From Atrina japonica (Eukaryota > Mollusca > Bivalvia > Pterioida > Pinnidae), in contig BROG01000041.1 of the NCBI GenBank assembly GCA_030159075.1, forward strand, positions 2,058,001 to 2,122,000: 64,000 bases of DNA, read 5' to 3'. The number at the start of each line of letters is the position of its first letter. The first letter of the stretch is position 1. Shown here one piece after another: positions 36,814-48,835 of this stretch. The position numbers and the translations under genes were made by a program. The notes beneath the pieces are model-generated. The model worked only from the letters and a program-made list of their open reading frames with translations. It ran no database searches and was not told where the DNA came from.

Positions 36814-37090
36814 GTGCACTTGAGTTACACCGAGCATTTAATTTTGACTCGCTTTGTAGGGTACTGTGTAGACAATTTCACGACCGCGTACGCTGTCAGC
36901 AAAATTTCAGTACATACATCGACAGCGGCGTAGATACGTTAACGTCAAACGCAGGTGCGTCCACATCATTCGAGCAAAAATAATGTGGTCTCTGAAGTAT
37001 GTTGTGTTTAGTAAATGTTCAATAAAAAAACATGTATATCTTTTTTTCTATAAATCCCAGGAGCTTCCAGGGGATGGGGCTGGGGTTTAC

Positions 37091-37551
37091 ACCTAGTCCT
37101 AATATAAGCCTTCGTTGGTTCATTTTTGTTTCAACGTTGTTTTTTATCGGATGATGCTGAACCACGGAGTCTTATCGGAAGTCGCTAGTTAGCATTCTGA
37201 AAGACTGCGGAACGTCTCGTATGTGACCCGCTAGAAGGAGGGGTGGCAGTTGAAAAACTGTTTCAAAATAGGATATAACTCTACCATATGATTCGGTAAA
37301 CAATGTTCGTAAATATTTGAGATGTTTATCTACAATAATAATAATGACAAAAATAAACTCAAGACTGTTGAAAACATTGCTAAATAACCATTCTAAGCTC
37401 CAACAAAAATTCGTTGGGAACTTGCTAAGAGAAAATGGCAACTTCCGATAAAACATCGTGGTTCAGCTTTAATAGTAAAAATAAATATCCGATAAATAGT
37501 GTTGAAAGCAAACGATTTGAACCAACGAAGGCTTATCCTATAGGACTAGGT
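37091..37551. mobile_element. Inverted-repeat element M2 with long arms
   Basis: A 460-base element whose arms of roughly 100 bases are imperfect reverse complements. The left arm has CCTAGTCCTAATATAAGCC, TTCGTTGGTTCA, TTATCGGAT, GCTGAACCACG and TTATCGGAAGT; the right arm has the same blocks inverted. The whole could fold into one hairpin. No transposase is present, and the 94-codon minus frame inside is not recognisable. Confidence 0.75.
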
Positions 37552-37605
37552 TTACTTCTTGGGCATCCTACCAGGATGCTGTCCAGGACCTACTGGAGAC
37601 TTTAA

Positions 37606-38284
37606 AGAGCACCCCGAGTGAAAAATGGAAATTTGGGTATTTATAGAACTTATCATTCAAAGAACAACATCGAAAATCCGACCAAACCGGTGCACGCATT
37701 CTCGCCAAAGTGAGCGATTTTACCTGCTTCTGGAAAACTAATTAAGAATTCATTCATGTGAGTTGCACTGTAACGTCACGGAATGGGCCTTAGGATGACT
37801 ACTGTCTTGGCGGAAATTAAAAGTGGACGGGAAAGTGAATCATATTCATCACTGTTAAAAATCACAAAATTTACCAAATAAATTATTATTTTGACATTTT
37901 TTAAATATATGAAATCATTTTATTTAAATGTAGTCATATAAAGAACATGATTTTTTTTTTCAAATGTGCACGGATGGATGGATGGCTTAGTTATGCTTGA
38001 TTTAGAGTATCACGCTTTATTTTGAAATTTTATCTCTTATTTTTTTCTTTCTGTCGTTCGCGTGTTTTATAAACAAAAAACACCGGCCGCCTGTGATGTA
38101 TGCTATTTTTATCCTTAAAACACCCACTTACTTCACACCTTCCAGTATATTGCCATGTCATGTAACAGGCGTACCGGGATTCTCAGCAGGTGGGTTTATA
38201 GTCCGAGATAACTTAATCCCTTCCGAATGTGAATAAAGCTACATAAGATTTATTTTTAAAGTAGTCGATATTCTATAATTCATG

Positions 38285-38323
<39 letters not shown>

Positions 38324-39119
38324 ATACAGGATTGATGATAGATTAAATGATACGGTGACAAAGATTGTGATTTAATCGTATGCATGTCTATTTTGATTTT
38401 GTTTTAACTAAAAAAATATAATTTATATCATTAGAGTCATATGAAACGTGTCTCAGACAGAATGCAATTACAGAATAAAAGAATAAAATTTACATCTCCG
38501 TGTGTTGCCTTTTTTGCAAATAATCAGTGTGATAGTATGATGCAACTTCCATTTGGAACCCAACAAAGATCTTTCCGAGATGACTGGGTGTAGTGTTAGT
38601 CTCATAGGCGTTCGGCAAAACACACGTCTGAATTACACACGTAACGAAAAATTAATGTAATTTTTTTTTCGATTAAATTTCAATTGATAACATTGTTAAA
38701 TACAATTTACAAGTATAAATACTGCATTTTAACTTAATTTTTCATATAGTAAGACGATTAATACGTTAAATTTAATTTATAATATTATGTTTCCGTACGG
38801 TATTTTAAGGGTGACAAAGTTTTCTTTTATATAATTAACACGTAATCTTTAACCAACGGTAAATAAAAACAAGACCCTTGAAAAAAAAACATTGTTGTTT
38901 ATTAGAACCGTATTTTAAATTAAAATTAAAAATTTAATTTAAATTAAATTTTCATTTTCATTACAGTAGATTTTGCTCTCAATTCCTATTATAAATGTTC
39001 TTCATTTGCTCTGCCAGAAGCACAATGTTTTTACACAATTTACGTTTACTACTACGGTATCAGATTATAAAAAATAATCTACAAATACAGAAATTTCCAT
39101 TTTTCACTCAGGGTGCTCT
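37606..39119. mobile_element. Non-autonomous piggyBac-like element with TTAA target duplication
   Basis: The 1514-base element begins AGAGCACCCCGAGTGAAAAA and ends with its near-perfect reverse complement (CACTCAGGGTGCTCT). It has about 30-bp terminal inverted repeats with one visible mismatch near the tip, followed inward by matching TGGAAATTT. It is flanked on both sides by TTAA (37602-37605 and 39120-39123), the target site specific to piggyBac-superfamily elements. No transposase frame remains. It contains an (AAAT)n tract at 38285-38328. Confidence 0.8.
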
Positions 39120-39300
39120 TTAAGTGATCAAAGAAGAGAAATCACGAATCTGTCTGAGCTAGGTCATTCACCAAAGATAAGGAAATTGCAAAATTTCAAT
39201 ATATCAATATCACGTTATATAATGGTTAATTTTTGTATTTTCTTCCATTATAAAGTCATATAACACGTATAAAAATAATTATCTTCATCAACATGTACAT

Positions 39301-39309
<9 letters not shown>

Positions 39310-39370
<61 letters not shown>
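39310..39370. repeat. (CT)n microsatellite
   Basis: About 30 CT units just beyond the piggyBac-like element. Confidence 0.97.
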
Positions 39371-39372
<2 letters not shown>

Positions 39373-39825
39373 GACACACGTTTCTTTAACTTGGCTTTTG
39401 AAGTGCTTAATCACTCACTTTCACAGTAAACGTATTCTTGACTTCTTCGGAATAGTTGGCGAATGATATAATATTTAGTAATTCAGTATTAAGGAAACAA
39501 AGAATATTATATTAAAGTAGGGATTAGTTGTAATGCTATTAAAATGTCGTTCACTGAAAGAGATAAACCAATTCAAATGAGGTGTAAAATTCCTTAACAT
39601 GTATGCGCAAGATGTTTATTTCTGATTTTTACCCATGATTAGGCATGAATTCAGTTATAACACAGGTAAAAATCAAGTGTGCACTAAATATGACAAGTCG
39701 TTCGTGCCTCTCACTGATTCTTTGATGTTTCCCACTAGGTTGTGGACATCAGTTATTTCTGTAGTCAACATTTCGGGTCATCTTGAACAGGTTTTTGTTT
39801 GCTTTGCCGAACAAACATCAACAAT

Positions 39826-40175
39826 ATAACATTAACGTAGAAACAGATATGTATCCTGAGTCACGAACGTAGAAACAAGAGATCTGTACCCTGAACCATG
39901 AACGACTTTTCGTGGAAACAAGAGTCGAGTACCTTGGACCATAAAACAGAGAAACAAGAGTTGTGTATCTTGAACCATAAATATAGTGAAAACACTAGCT
40001 GTTTCCTGAATACATGTACACGTAGAAGCAAGAGTTACTTACCCTGATTCCTAAACACATAAACAAGAGTTGTGTACCCTGAACATAAGAATTGTGTATG
40101 GATTGAACCATAAACGTAAAAACAATTGTTGTATACCGTGAGCCATAAATGTAAAGTTATGCACCCTGAACTGTT
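39826..40175. repeat. Degenerate minisatellite, unit about 40-45 bases
   Basis: About eight diverged copies of a unit with the order CCATAAACGTAG, AAACAAGAGTTG, TGTACCCTGAA. Copies vary by substitutions and small deletions. No coding role seen. Confidence 0.75.
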
Positions 40176-42298
40176 AATTCCGCAGTGATAAATTTACCAG
40201 TTTCTAGTTAAAGCTACCGATTTTTCGAATACTTAAAAGAAATTTCATTTCGGATCTGACAGATCCTTTGTATGTCTGCATGCAACAAAGCAGTGAAACA
40301 ATATAAAACAATTTACTTTAAGTGTATATGTCAAAAGTTTTATATCAAGCAATGTTCATGCTGTTTTGTGTACAACTTGTATCGTTTCTTATGATCTCCA
40401 TCTTCTTTTTTTACCATAATGTTTATTTTGTTGTATAGTTTTATATGGCATTCCGTCACATATCAAATGAATCATACACATGCATCGAATTTAGTCGGAA
40501 TTTGAATGGTATGCCTTTTGCCATGAAATGAAATCGTGTAAATATGCAGTAAATGTTCTGGGTAATCTGAACAGTAAGAGTGTCGCAATAAAATGAACTG
40601 ATAAAAATGCGGTCAAAATGTACTCATCATGCCGTGAATAAAATTAAATTGACTCATTGCACATAGGGAGCCGAAAGTCAACCGAAATTTTGGTGTTTTT
40701 AGAAATCGGTCGTGAAAGAGCATTCGAAATTACCGAATTTTACTAGTACATGTATACTGAATTGATATGGAAGGATAAGTTTCAATTACGAGACAGCCGA
40801 CTACTACTAAAGACGTGTCAGACGTCATCCTTGAAATACACTATTGAAGCAAAATACATAGGGACTCATTTTTCATAAATCACAATTTCAATGAGCTTGC
40901 CTGCTGTGTCAACTTTTTGTGTTTACAAATGACGAAAACAGATTTTATTGATCTGCAAGCAAATAATTAAGATTGTGACAAGGGATAAAAAGAAAATATA
41001 ACTGATGATAAAATTACTGCCTACAATGTCTTCATATCATGTACCATTCATTAAAAGCAAGAACATCTGTCAGAAAATCAATGTTTTAAATAGGGAATAA
41101 ACTATAGCTGTTAGAGTTAAAATTGACCGGGTTTCCCAGTTGCATGGCATAGAGTTTCGTTTAAAATCGCGGAACAATTCATTTGATCGTTGGTCTCCCC
41201 AAAACTAGTGTAATATATATACATGTATATGGTAACTTTTTACTGATATTACAGGCCCGTCGGAACGGAATTCATATTGTGTGGGGTGGGTGCACAGAAA
41301 AGGACAGTATTTTATTGACTTATTGCAGACGACAAGCGTAGCGAGTTGAATCATTCCGTTGCCCATAACTTGAGGGTGGTCCTGTCGATGGGGTCTGTGG
41401 TTTATTCAGTGTGTGCAATAACAATATAATTTGAACCATGTTATGTCAAATCATTGGAGGTAAGCCCCCGCCCCTTCCCGCCTTGACGGGTCTGTAGTAA
41501 GCAACTGATTCTAGCCTAACCAATCATCAAATATCACATTGAAATTCATTGTACTCTATGCTTTTCAAGAGCTCTCAAACTCACGTGCATGGTACGTTCT
41601 CTGGTACGAGGAAAAATTGCTTTAAAAGGTTTTAAATATGCATGTGTCATTCACCAGTTTGTCACCGTAACAACAAGCATATGCATGTACATGTATATAT
41701 AGAAATGGAGATGAGTTATGTTTCAGCTCATGTAGTTTTACATGTAAATAGAAAAGAAAAAAAATATTGATATTTGAGCTCATTGCAATATCGTGTGATT
41801 TTGTAATGAAATGCTAACCACAGTATGCCCTAGTATGCCTTGATATTTTATAGTCAGATGGATATATGGCGCCTGGTATACATGTATGGTGTCTTATATC
41901 AGATTGATATATGTATAGTCTTGTGCATCTAGGATCAGCAAAACTAACCCATTTGAAAACCGTGATTTTTTTTACAGAAAAGGACAGATTCTTAATTAGT
42001 CTTCAAACAAAAAGAAACTGGTCTCAAGAAAAAAAAAATGAATAAGCCTTCTCCACATTAACTTCGAAGTTCTCCACTCTTAACCCCCTTCTAAAAATAT
42101 AGTAAAATATATGTGCAATGTAGACCTATCTGTATTTCTTTCTTTTTTTAACTTATGCAGACAGAAATATATGCGTGCACGTGTGTAAATCACCTCAACA
42201 ATTTTTAGGAGCGACTGGATAGACTCGCTTTTAACTGAAATATAATATATAACCATTTAAATCTATAGATTCAGTCATGATACAAAGTTTCCAGATAC

Positions 42299-42422
42299 CT
42301 GTGTCCCGGTATAAGGATCTCCTGAATTGAAATCTAACTTCTGGTTTTGAAGGGGATTCTCGTCGTATGCATCATAATATGGAGGCAGCTGTACTTGGTG
42401 GTATGTACTCGCGCGATCTGAG
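42299..42422 (-). CDS. Tetraspanin 5' coding exon B (SDRASTYHQV...)
   Basis: The 124-base exon enters with one base after TATAGTTTCAG and then has 41 open codons, SDRASTYHQVQLPPYYDAYD, then ENPLQNQKLDFNSGDPYTGTQ. It leaves in phase 0 at CAG|GTATCT. It contains a tyrosine-rich Pro segment (LPPYYDAYDENP) resembling cytosolic adaptor-binding peptides; that is inference. It has no Met and needs an upstream exon leaving two bases; the ATG exon at 43292-43299 fits. Its end phase fits either exon D or the longer form of the 34.6-kb exon. Confidence 0.56.
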
Positions 42423-43052
42423 CTGAAACTATAGAGCAAAACTGTGTCTCTTTAGAAAACATGTTGCATTGACTCATGTCGCATTGACACAAAGCAGTCT
42501 ATATAAATTGTAGATCTGTCAATATGATAATACAGTTAATCTATAATTTAGTAAAATTCAATAAATTCTCGATTTTTAGAAATGCAGTAGGTCTACAACC
42601 CAACGTATCTTTTCACAAGGAACCATCAGTTTTTCAGGTGATAAATCAGTTGATCTGCTAGCATCGATATCACTTATCTAACTAGTAACTGAATCAATCC
42701 AAGTGTACTTGGGTTTATACCTACTCATATACATGTACATTTATACAAATAGTATATAAATCATCATTATTATCATTATCATCATCATCATTATTATTAT
42801 TATTATTATTAATGTTGTTGTTGTTGTTTTATAGGTTAATTATATTAATACAAGGTCATGCATATTGCTTAGTAAACGAGTTAATGGCGACTAGGCTACT
42901 GGTAATCTCCCCTTTTCAATACACTACTGTACAGGCCTACATGCGTCTTGACCACTCTATACTATGTAATAACGAATTTGTTTCGTTGATAATACCATAT
43001 GAAATAAATCTTTAACGAGTTATTGAATTTTAACTTGTAAGCGTAAGAAGTG

Positions 43053-43175
43053 TAGGCCCTACTGTAGGCTAGTCTGCAGTCCTACCGTAAGTGGTAGGTT
43101 GACTGAACGACTGAAGTCTGAAGTCCGTGACAGTGAAACAAAAGTAGGCCTATTTCCAACGCGCCGACTCCAATG
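43053..43175. repeat. Dispersed repeat R3, copy 2
   Basis: It matches R3 copy 1, with an extra internal segment. It lies just beyond the candidate MDL start exon at 43292. Confidence 0.55.
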
Positions 43176-43291
43176 TTTTTTCTTATCATACTGTCATGAA
43201 AACTTATTTATCTAAGTAGTATGTTGTACTGAAGTTGAATTTGAAACAATGGACTGATTTGGTAATACTTGTACAAATAAATTACACTTAC

Positions 43292-43299
43292 AGGTCCAT
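43292..43299 (-). CDS. Candidate start exon for exon B (ATG GAC CT)
   Basis: Eight coding bases, ATGGACCT, precede a consensus GTAAGT donor. They leave two bases, exactly what exon B (870 bases away) needs, giving MDLSDRASTYHQ. Context is favourable (A at -3, G at +4). Other upstream segments also end in the right phase (for example 62406-62443), so this pairing is a proposal. Confidence 0.38.
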
Positions 43300-45854
43300 A
43301 TTTTGATTTTGTTCACAAGCCACTGTCGGCTGGAAATTGTCTTAAACTTTGACCCCAATGACTCGTAAACAGGAAGACGTCATTCAAAGTTCGACAACCC
43401 GGGATATTTGAATTTGTGGTTCTTGTGGATTTTTTTTTTTTTTTTTTGGTTTAGGTTTTGTTTTGCTTTGTTTTTTACATTAAAATGCATACGACAGGTC
43501 TAGACAGTGGGGCATAATTTTGTTAAAAGAATGACTAATTTGTTTTAAGGATTAATTTGTTTTATTCTTTTAGATGTTTTTATTATTTCTCTTTCTTTTC
43601 TTTAATCCGATTTTTCAAAAATCAATCCGTAAATCTAGTTATCATATCTATAGATATATTGTTTGTTTTAATGTTAAAGAATCTATAATGTTCCGCCCAA
43701 CATTGTTTATCCGCTAGATCTACATGATGACAAAAGCGAGGATTGTTTTTTTTTCTAGATCTAGATCTATATATTTTATGTAAAACCACTTTTTCAAAAA
43801 CACTCATGGAGTCTAATTGATCAAACTTAATTACCATAAAATTAAAAACAAAATCTAACACGTACATTACTGTGTATATGCTAATGACGCCATGTTAAAA
43901 TTTTCTGTTCTCAACATTTAGTAATATTAACAGAAAACTCTATTTCTTTGTCACATTTCCCTTTTTGCACATGTCAATACTGAAGAGATCTGATCATTAA
44001 AACAGTTGTATCATACAAAACTTGATAGTGGCAAAAAATGAAACAACGGAAATTAAAACAAAACAAACACAGGGATTTTAAAACATTAATGGTTTATAGT
44101 GACAATTTTATTGAAATTGAATAAGAAATAACTTTTTGATATTTGTTTGAAAAAGTTGGTTTAGTTTATATACACGGAGAAAAATTAAAAAGTTCCCTCA
44201 CTTTTGTCACCGTGCAGTATTACACAATTGACTGGGGTTGAGGGCAACATATGATCAGTTAGATCCGAAGGCAAACTATTGCCAGAGGCCGAGGGCAACA
44301 GTTTGCATGAGAGTCCAACAGATCATCTGTTGCCCGAAATCCTACTCGATAATTGTTTTGTTATATCCTTCACATACAGAAGTAACTTCACTGAAAACTA
44401 CAATATTAAAGTTCGTAACAATTTATTGAACTGAATAACATGAACGATCAAGAAAGTTGAAGATATTAACACTAGTCTCTTAGTATTTCAGCAAAATCAG
44501 GAGTTGTTTATAGTAATATGCCGTAATCATTCGGATGGGTTCGACAATTCGTTTAGACCGGAAGCCAAAATAGTTATATTACAGGCAATTTACTCTATAT
44601 ATTTGTATAGGAACTATTCTATAGGGGTATAACAAATGGAAATGCCCATGCTGCCGGGCGTATAGATGACGGAGTACCACAAAGTATGATCTGTGTCACG
44701 TGGACTTACGCCATTGCAGTGAGAGTTCTTTAATGTGATCTGTTATCAGGAATCGAAACCGGGACCTTTTGATTTCGAATGTACAGGGGGGATCAGCCTG
44801 GAAAGTTCATGGGATACAGAAGCAACATGTGTTGCGCTATTATTTTTTTAGTAGGCTAAAGATCTAGTGCCCATTTACCTCAGAGCAACTAGTCCACTTT
44901 ACATGCGCATTAATGAAATCTATATCGGGGGAGGATAAATACATAAAACTTACACTTAATTATTTCCATGTGAGAATTACCGCTATTTTGTATCATGGGA
45001 TGACGAAAAATCGAAAAGGTACGGAACGGAAATGATTGTACAGGTTTATACACGACAGTATATTACTAGAGACCGTTATTGATCTCCTATGTCGGTTTTA
45101 TATCATGTATCGGAGAACACTTATTCCTCTCTCACAAACTGATTATTTCCCTACAGAATTAATACTTAATCAAGTTCATATAAAGAGTTATTGCTAATGT
45201 AAGAGACAGCAGATTCGACGTCAAACACACAAACAATCCTAGCAGTCTGAAAATTTAGACGTGTATAGAAATGATACGATTATATATTTCAGGTATTCAA
45301 TTTCGATTATTTACAAATTTAAATAATTCCAAATTAAAGATCAAAGAAAAATACTGACCCGCCTCTAGTTAGAACAGACATATTTTCTCGCTTCCATATA
45401 AAGAGTTCTGTTAGTCAGATGTACGGCTTCTTTCGAACTGACAATATGGACGATACCGGATTAGTCATTAGACAAGTAAATTAAAATGAACTGGTACAAA
45501 TCGATTATCAGGTGAAAACAAAAGGAAATATGTTAGTTTTACATACCATTCAATCGGAACAAGTTCTTTTTTCTTTTAATTTATTTACCGTTAACGGAAT
45601 GCTAGTTAGCGAACATGTAGCCGACTGGAACTGTTATGGCATCAAACTTATCCAACTGATAAATGAACTGTCCAGATTTTTGTGTGTTAAAAACACTAAT
45701 GAATATTAGGGTTTTTTTGTTTCGTTGTTGTTTTTTTTTCTTAGTTACCGTGCACAGTTTCTTATGGGTTCGCGGGTTTCAAATCATCGAGCAAGAGCAC
45801 CACCAGAAAATATTTATTTATATCAGTGCTAGTAATTGTGTGTTACAAGAGCTA

Positions 45855-46345
45855 CATGGTCTACCAAGGTAAATGACACATGTTTACAAACACAACTAGT
45901 CTAAATTAAATCATAACAGACAGTCTTCTTGTTGAGACAAAAATATTACAGCTTCAGTAATACATGGAATCCGTACAGCGCAATACATTTTATCTGTACA
46001 ACCTATTTTTGGAAAATGGACCGTATTGTTTTGGTTTTCGATAGATCCCGGATGTGTCAGTTGTCCTAGGTTGACCAATCTCTTACACAGAGTTGTCGGT
46101 CCTTGCACTTCTCAACAATCTATAAGAGATGACTTGGTAGACCTGTAGCAAGGTAAACTGACACATGTTTACAAACACAACGAGTCAAAATTAGATCACA
46201 ACAGGAGTGACAACCCACCTGTCGGCACAAAAATACAGTAATGTCAATAGAATCCGTGCAAGGCAAAATGCATTATCGGTTCATCCTATTTTCGAAAATA
46301 GACAATATTGTTTTTGCTTTTTGACAAATCCCGGATGTGTTACCT
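45855..46345. repeat. Dispersed repeat R4, two tandem copies
   Basis: Two copies (about 45855-46075 and 46133-46345) share GACACATGTTTACAAACACAA, a TCATAACA/TCACAACA block, GAATCCGT and ATCCCGGATGTGT. A third, inverted copy is at 52040-52250. Copies are about 75-80 percent alike by eye. Confidence 0.65.
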
Positions 46346-46867
46346 TATGTTGGTTGACCTATTGACACATTCTAACGTTGATCTTGTGTGACTTTCGTTA
46401 TATCAACATCGTCCGTCCCTTCAATTCCACCTCAATCTCAACCCCCTTTTCAGCCGGAGAAGTTCATTGTTCATATAGCGTATTTTTATTTTTCAATGCG
46501 AAATATCCATTACTATATGACCTGGGCCCTACCATGTAACACAAACAGCTTTGAAAACAAAACCCTTCTACATCCAGTTCAACCCTTCAACTCTCTATCG
46601 ATCAAAAGAATTATATTTTGTTTTATCGGAATAATAAATAGCAATGGAACGCAAACAAAAACATTTTAGGAACAATTAAAATACAAAGCTGAATAAGAAG
46701 CACTCAGCTGGTATAAATCTTTACCATCTGTGTAAACTCAGTGTGGCCTAATCAAGCAAAAACTTCAAGCTTCATCAAATTTCTATGACCCTTTTTCTTG
46801 TTTCTTACTGGCACTTTTACTTGTTTTTGTAATGGATATTCAATAAAAGCGATGTTATTGTCATGTG

Positions 46868-46996
<129 letters not shown>

Positions 46997-47084
46997 CAAC
47001 CGAATTAAATTGCAAAATTAAATGTTTGCAAAGATTCATTTGCAAGTATATATAATGATATTCGAATACTATAGGTTTCATGCA

Positions 47085-47088
<4 letters not shown>

Positions 47089-47166
<78 letters not shown>

Positions 47167-47172
47167 AGAGAG
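47089..47172. repeat. (AG)n microsatellite
   Basis: About 36 AG units with one interruption near the end. Confidence 0.97.
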
Positions 47173-48142
47173 TCTAATATGAAACCAACCAACTTTTGAC
47201 ATTTAAAATACAATGACACATCCAATTTAAATTTCAAGTGAACTTTTCAAATTCTCGCGGCTGCATATCAAGTACGAGGTGATGAATCTGCCGTTGACGA
47301 CGCTTGATCATGCAGGAGCATCATCAACAGATTATCTATTATTCATTTACTTGAAAAATTCAATCAATAAGCTAGTATGTGTTACCTGCTTTATTACAAT
47401 ACTGTCTTGGCTACAATATTGTTTTACTACTGTCACACAGTATATATATAGAACTTCTTTGACAGTGCGTGGAACTGTCGTAGCAAAAGAGCAACATCGA
47501 TTTCCGTAAAGAATACCTTGGCACGTTCAATTGTCATTAAGTTAATTCCTGTTCTTTTAATAAAACAGTTCTCGGTTCGATGTCTACAGAGAGATCTAGT
47601 AAACAGAAGGTATATTTTAAACCGAGCTGCATGTCGTGTTTAATCGTTTTAAGAACACTACACATTAAACTAAATGAATTGGTAATTGATATAATTCATG
47701 ATGTACGGCTTGTGCGCTTGTATTCCCTAGGTGTTTGCATTCTCAACAATTTTATCGATACACCTGAACAGGAGGATGGAGGGTCTGACAAGTCTGATTC
47801 ACTCATTTCGTTTCTACCTAAAACGTAAACATACAGACAACCTGATAAGAATTAAAATCCAAATACGTGTATCTACAAATGTTGAACAGCGATGGTTCAT
47901 ACGAATTTGTTATTGTTGACTAAGAGATCAGCGGATTTTCCCATTGAATCATGGCACCTGCATTTGCAGGACGGTGACGGTGATCAAGCACCCTACGTAA
48001 TCGATGATGATCATGCGATTATGCTTGAGAGGTTAGAGATGAACCAAATTTGATTGTGAAATTGCAATGTACTAGATTCTCTCTAGATTTTGTACCATGA
48101 TTTGCGAGTTTCACTTCTCATACTGGCCATTCAGTTTAGTCA

Positions 48143-48565
48143 GTGTTTCTGTCTATATCACAATTTGAAAACACCATTTATAATGGCAATTTCCATACGC
48201 ATGTAAATGCGATATATCCCAACGAACTAGAAATTATATACACCACAGAATCAAGAACGAACGCTACATACTTGATCATTTTACTTGCAATAGAAACAGA
48301 TGGGGAACTAACAACCAATCTTTTATATCGTCTACCTTCCTCATTTAAGCAGTTCAGTATATCCCTTTTCTACCTGCATATGGTGTTTATATCTCGCAGA
48401 ATCCGATATGCCAGGGTTCCTCAACATACGAACATTTCATACACAGAGACAAGCTACCAAGTGATAAGTTGTTGCCAAAGATATAAGGAATCACGTTTTA
48501 TGTCAACATTTCGCATATCTTATAGTCGGTATAATGACTCTTTTTCAATTACTGTGTTTCATTAA
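48143..48565 (+). pseudogene. Retroelement reverse-transcriptase C-terminal remnant
   Basis: The 140-codon open frame matches, at many positions, the region after the catalytic motif of an RT family abundant in bivalve and cnidarian genomes. Recognisable pieces are IYPNELEI, TTES, ATYLIILLAIETDGELTT, SISLFYLHMVFISRRIRYAR and STFRISYSRYND (intact relatives have SYLDILLEID, YGVYISQLIRYAR, FRKFYGRYNDL). The YDKRDDF block is degraded to LLYRLPSSF, and no upstream RT core is seen. It is a dead fragment, on the opposite strand to the tetraspanin. I do not assign the element class. Confidence 0.6.
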
Positions 48566-48603
48566 ATGATATCGGTTGAGTTACTTGTTCGGTAGCTGCT
48601 GTT

Positions 48604-48835
48604 ATGTGGTCTGTACCGATTGTGATGAGGGTTTATTCCTCTCTCACTTCATTGGTATTTGACTGGACTCGCGGCTGGTGTGACCGGTCAGCAGGAGGTA
48701 CTTACTCCTCCATGGCACCTGATCTCACCCTTGGATTTTCAGAAGTCCGTATTTATCCAACGTTCACCAGATTTGTATACTGTCTCTCGAACTTACGATT
48801 AATATTTCGGTATCTGTGATTTTTATCTGTAAATT
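48604..48835 (-). repeat. Dispersed repeat R1, copy 3
   Basis: A full-length reverse-orientation copy with GGTGTGACCGGTCAGCAGGA and TTACTCCTCCATGGCACCTG. The overlapping 71-codon plus-strand frame is not coding. Confidence 0.65.

Noticed and set aside
44700..44775. ATGGC|GTAAGT start exon for exon B and a B-box-like GGTTTCGATTCC beside it
   Set aside because: The segment looks like part of a tRNA-related repeat and the coding part would be five bases; no A box found.
47832..47897. 22-codon ATG segment (MNHRCSTFVD...) ending at GTATGT in phase 0, minus strand
   Set aside because: The phase fits, but the second half is a hydrophobic Ile/Leu run, unlike a cytosolic tail, and the A+T-rich codons look random.
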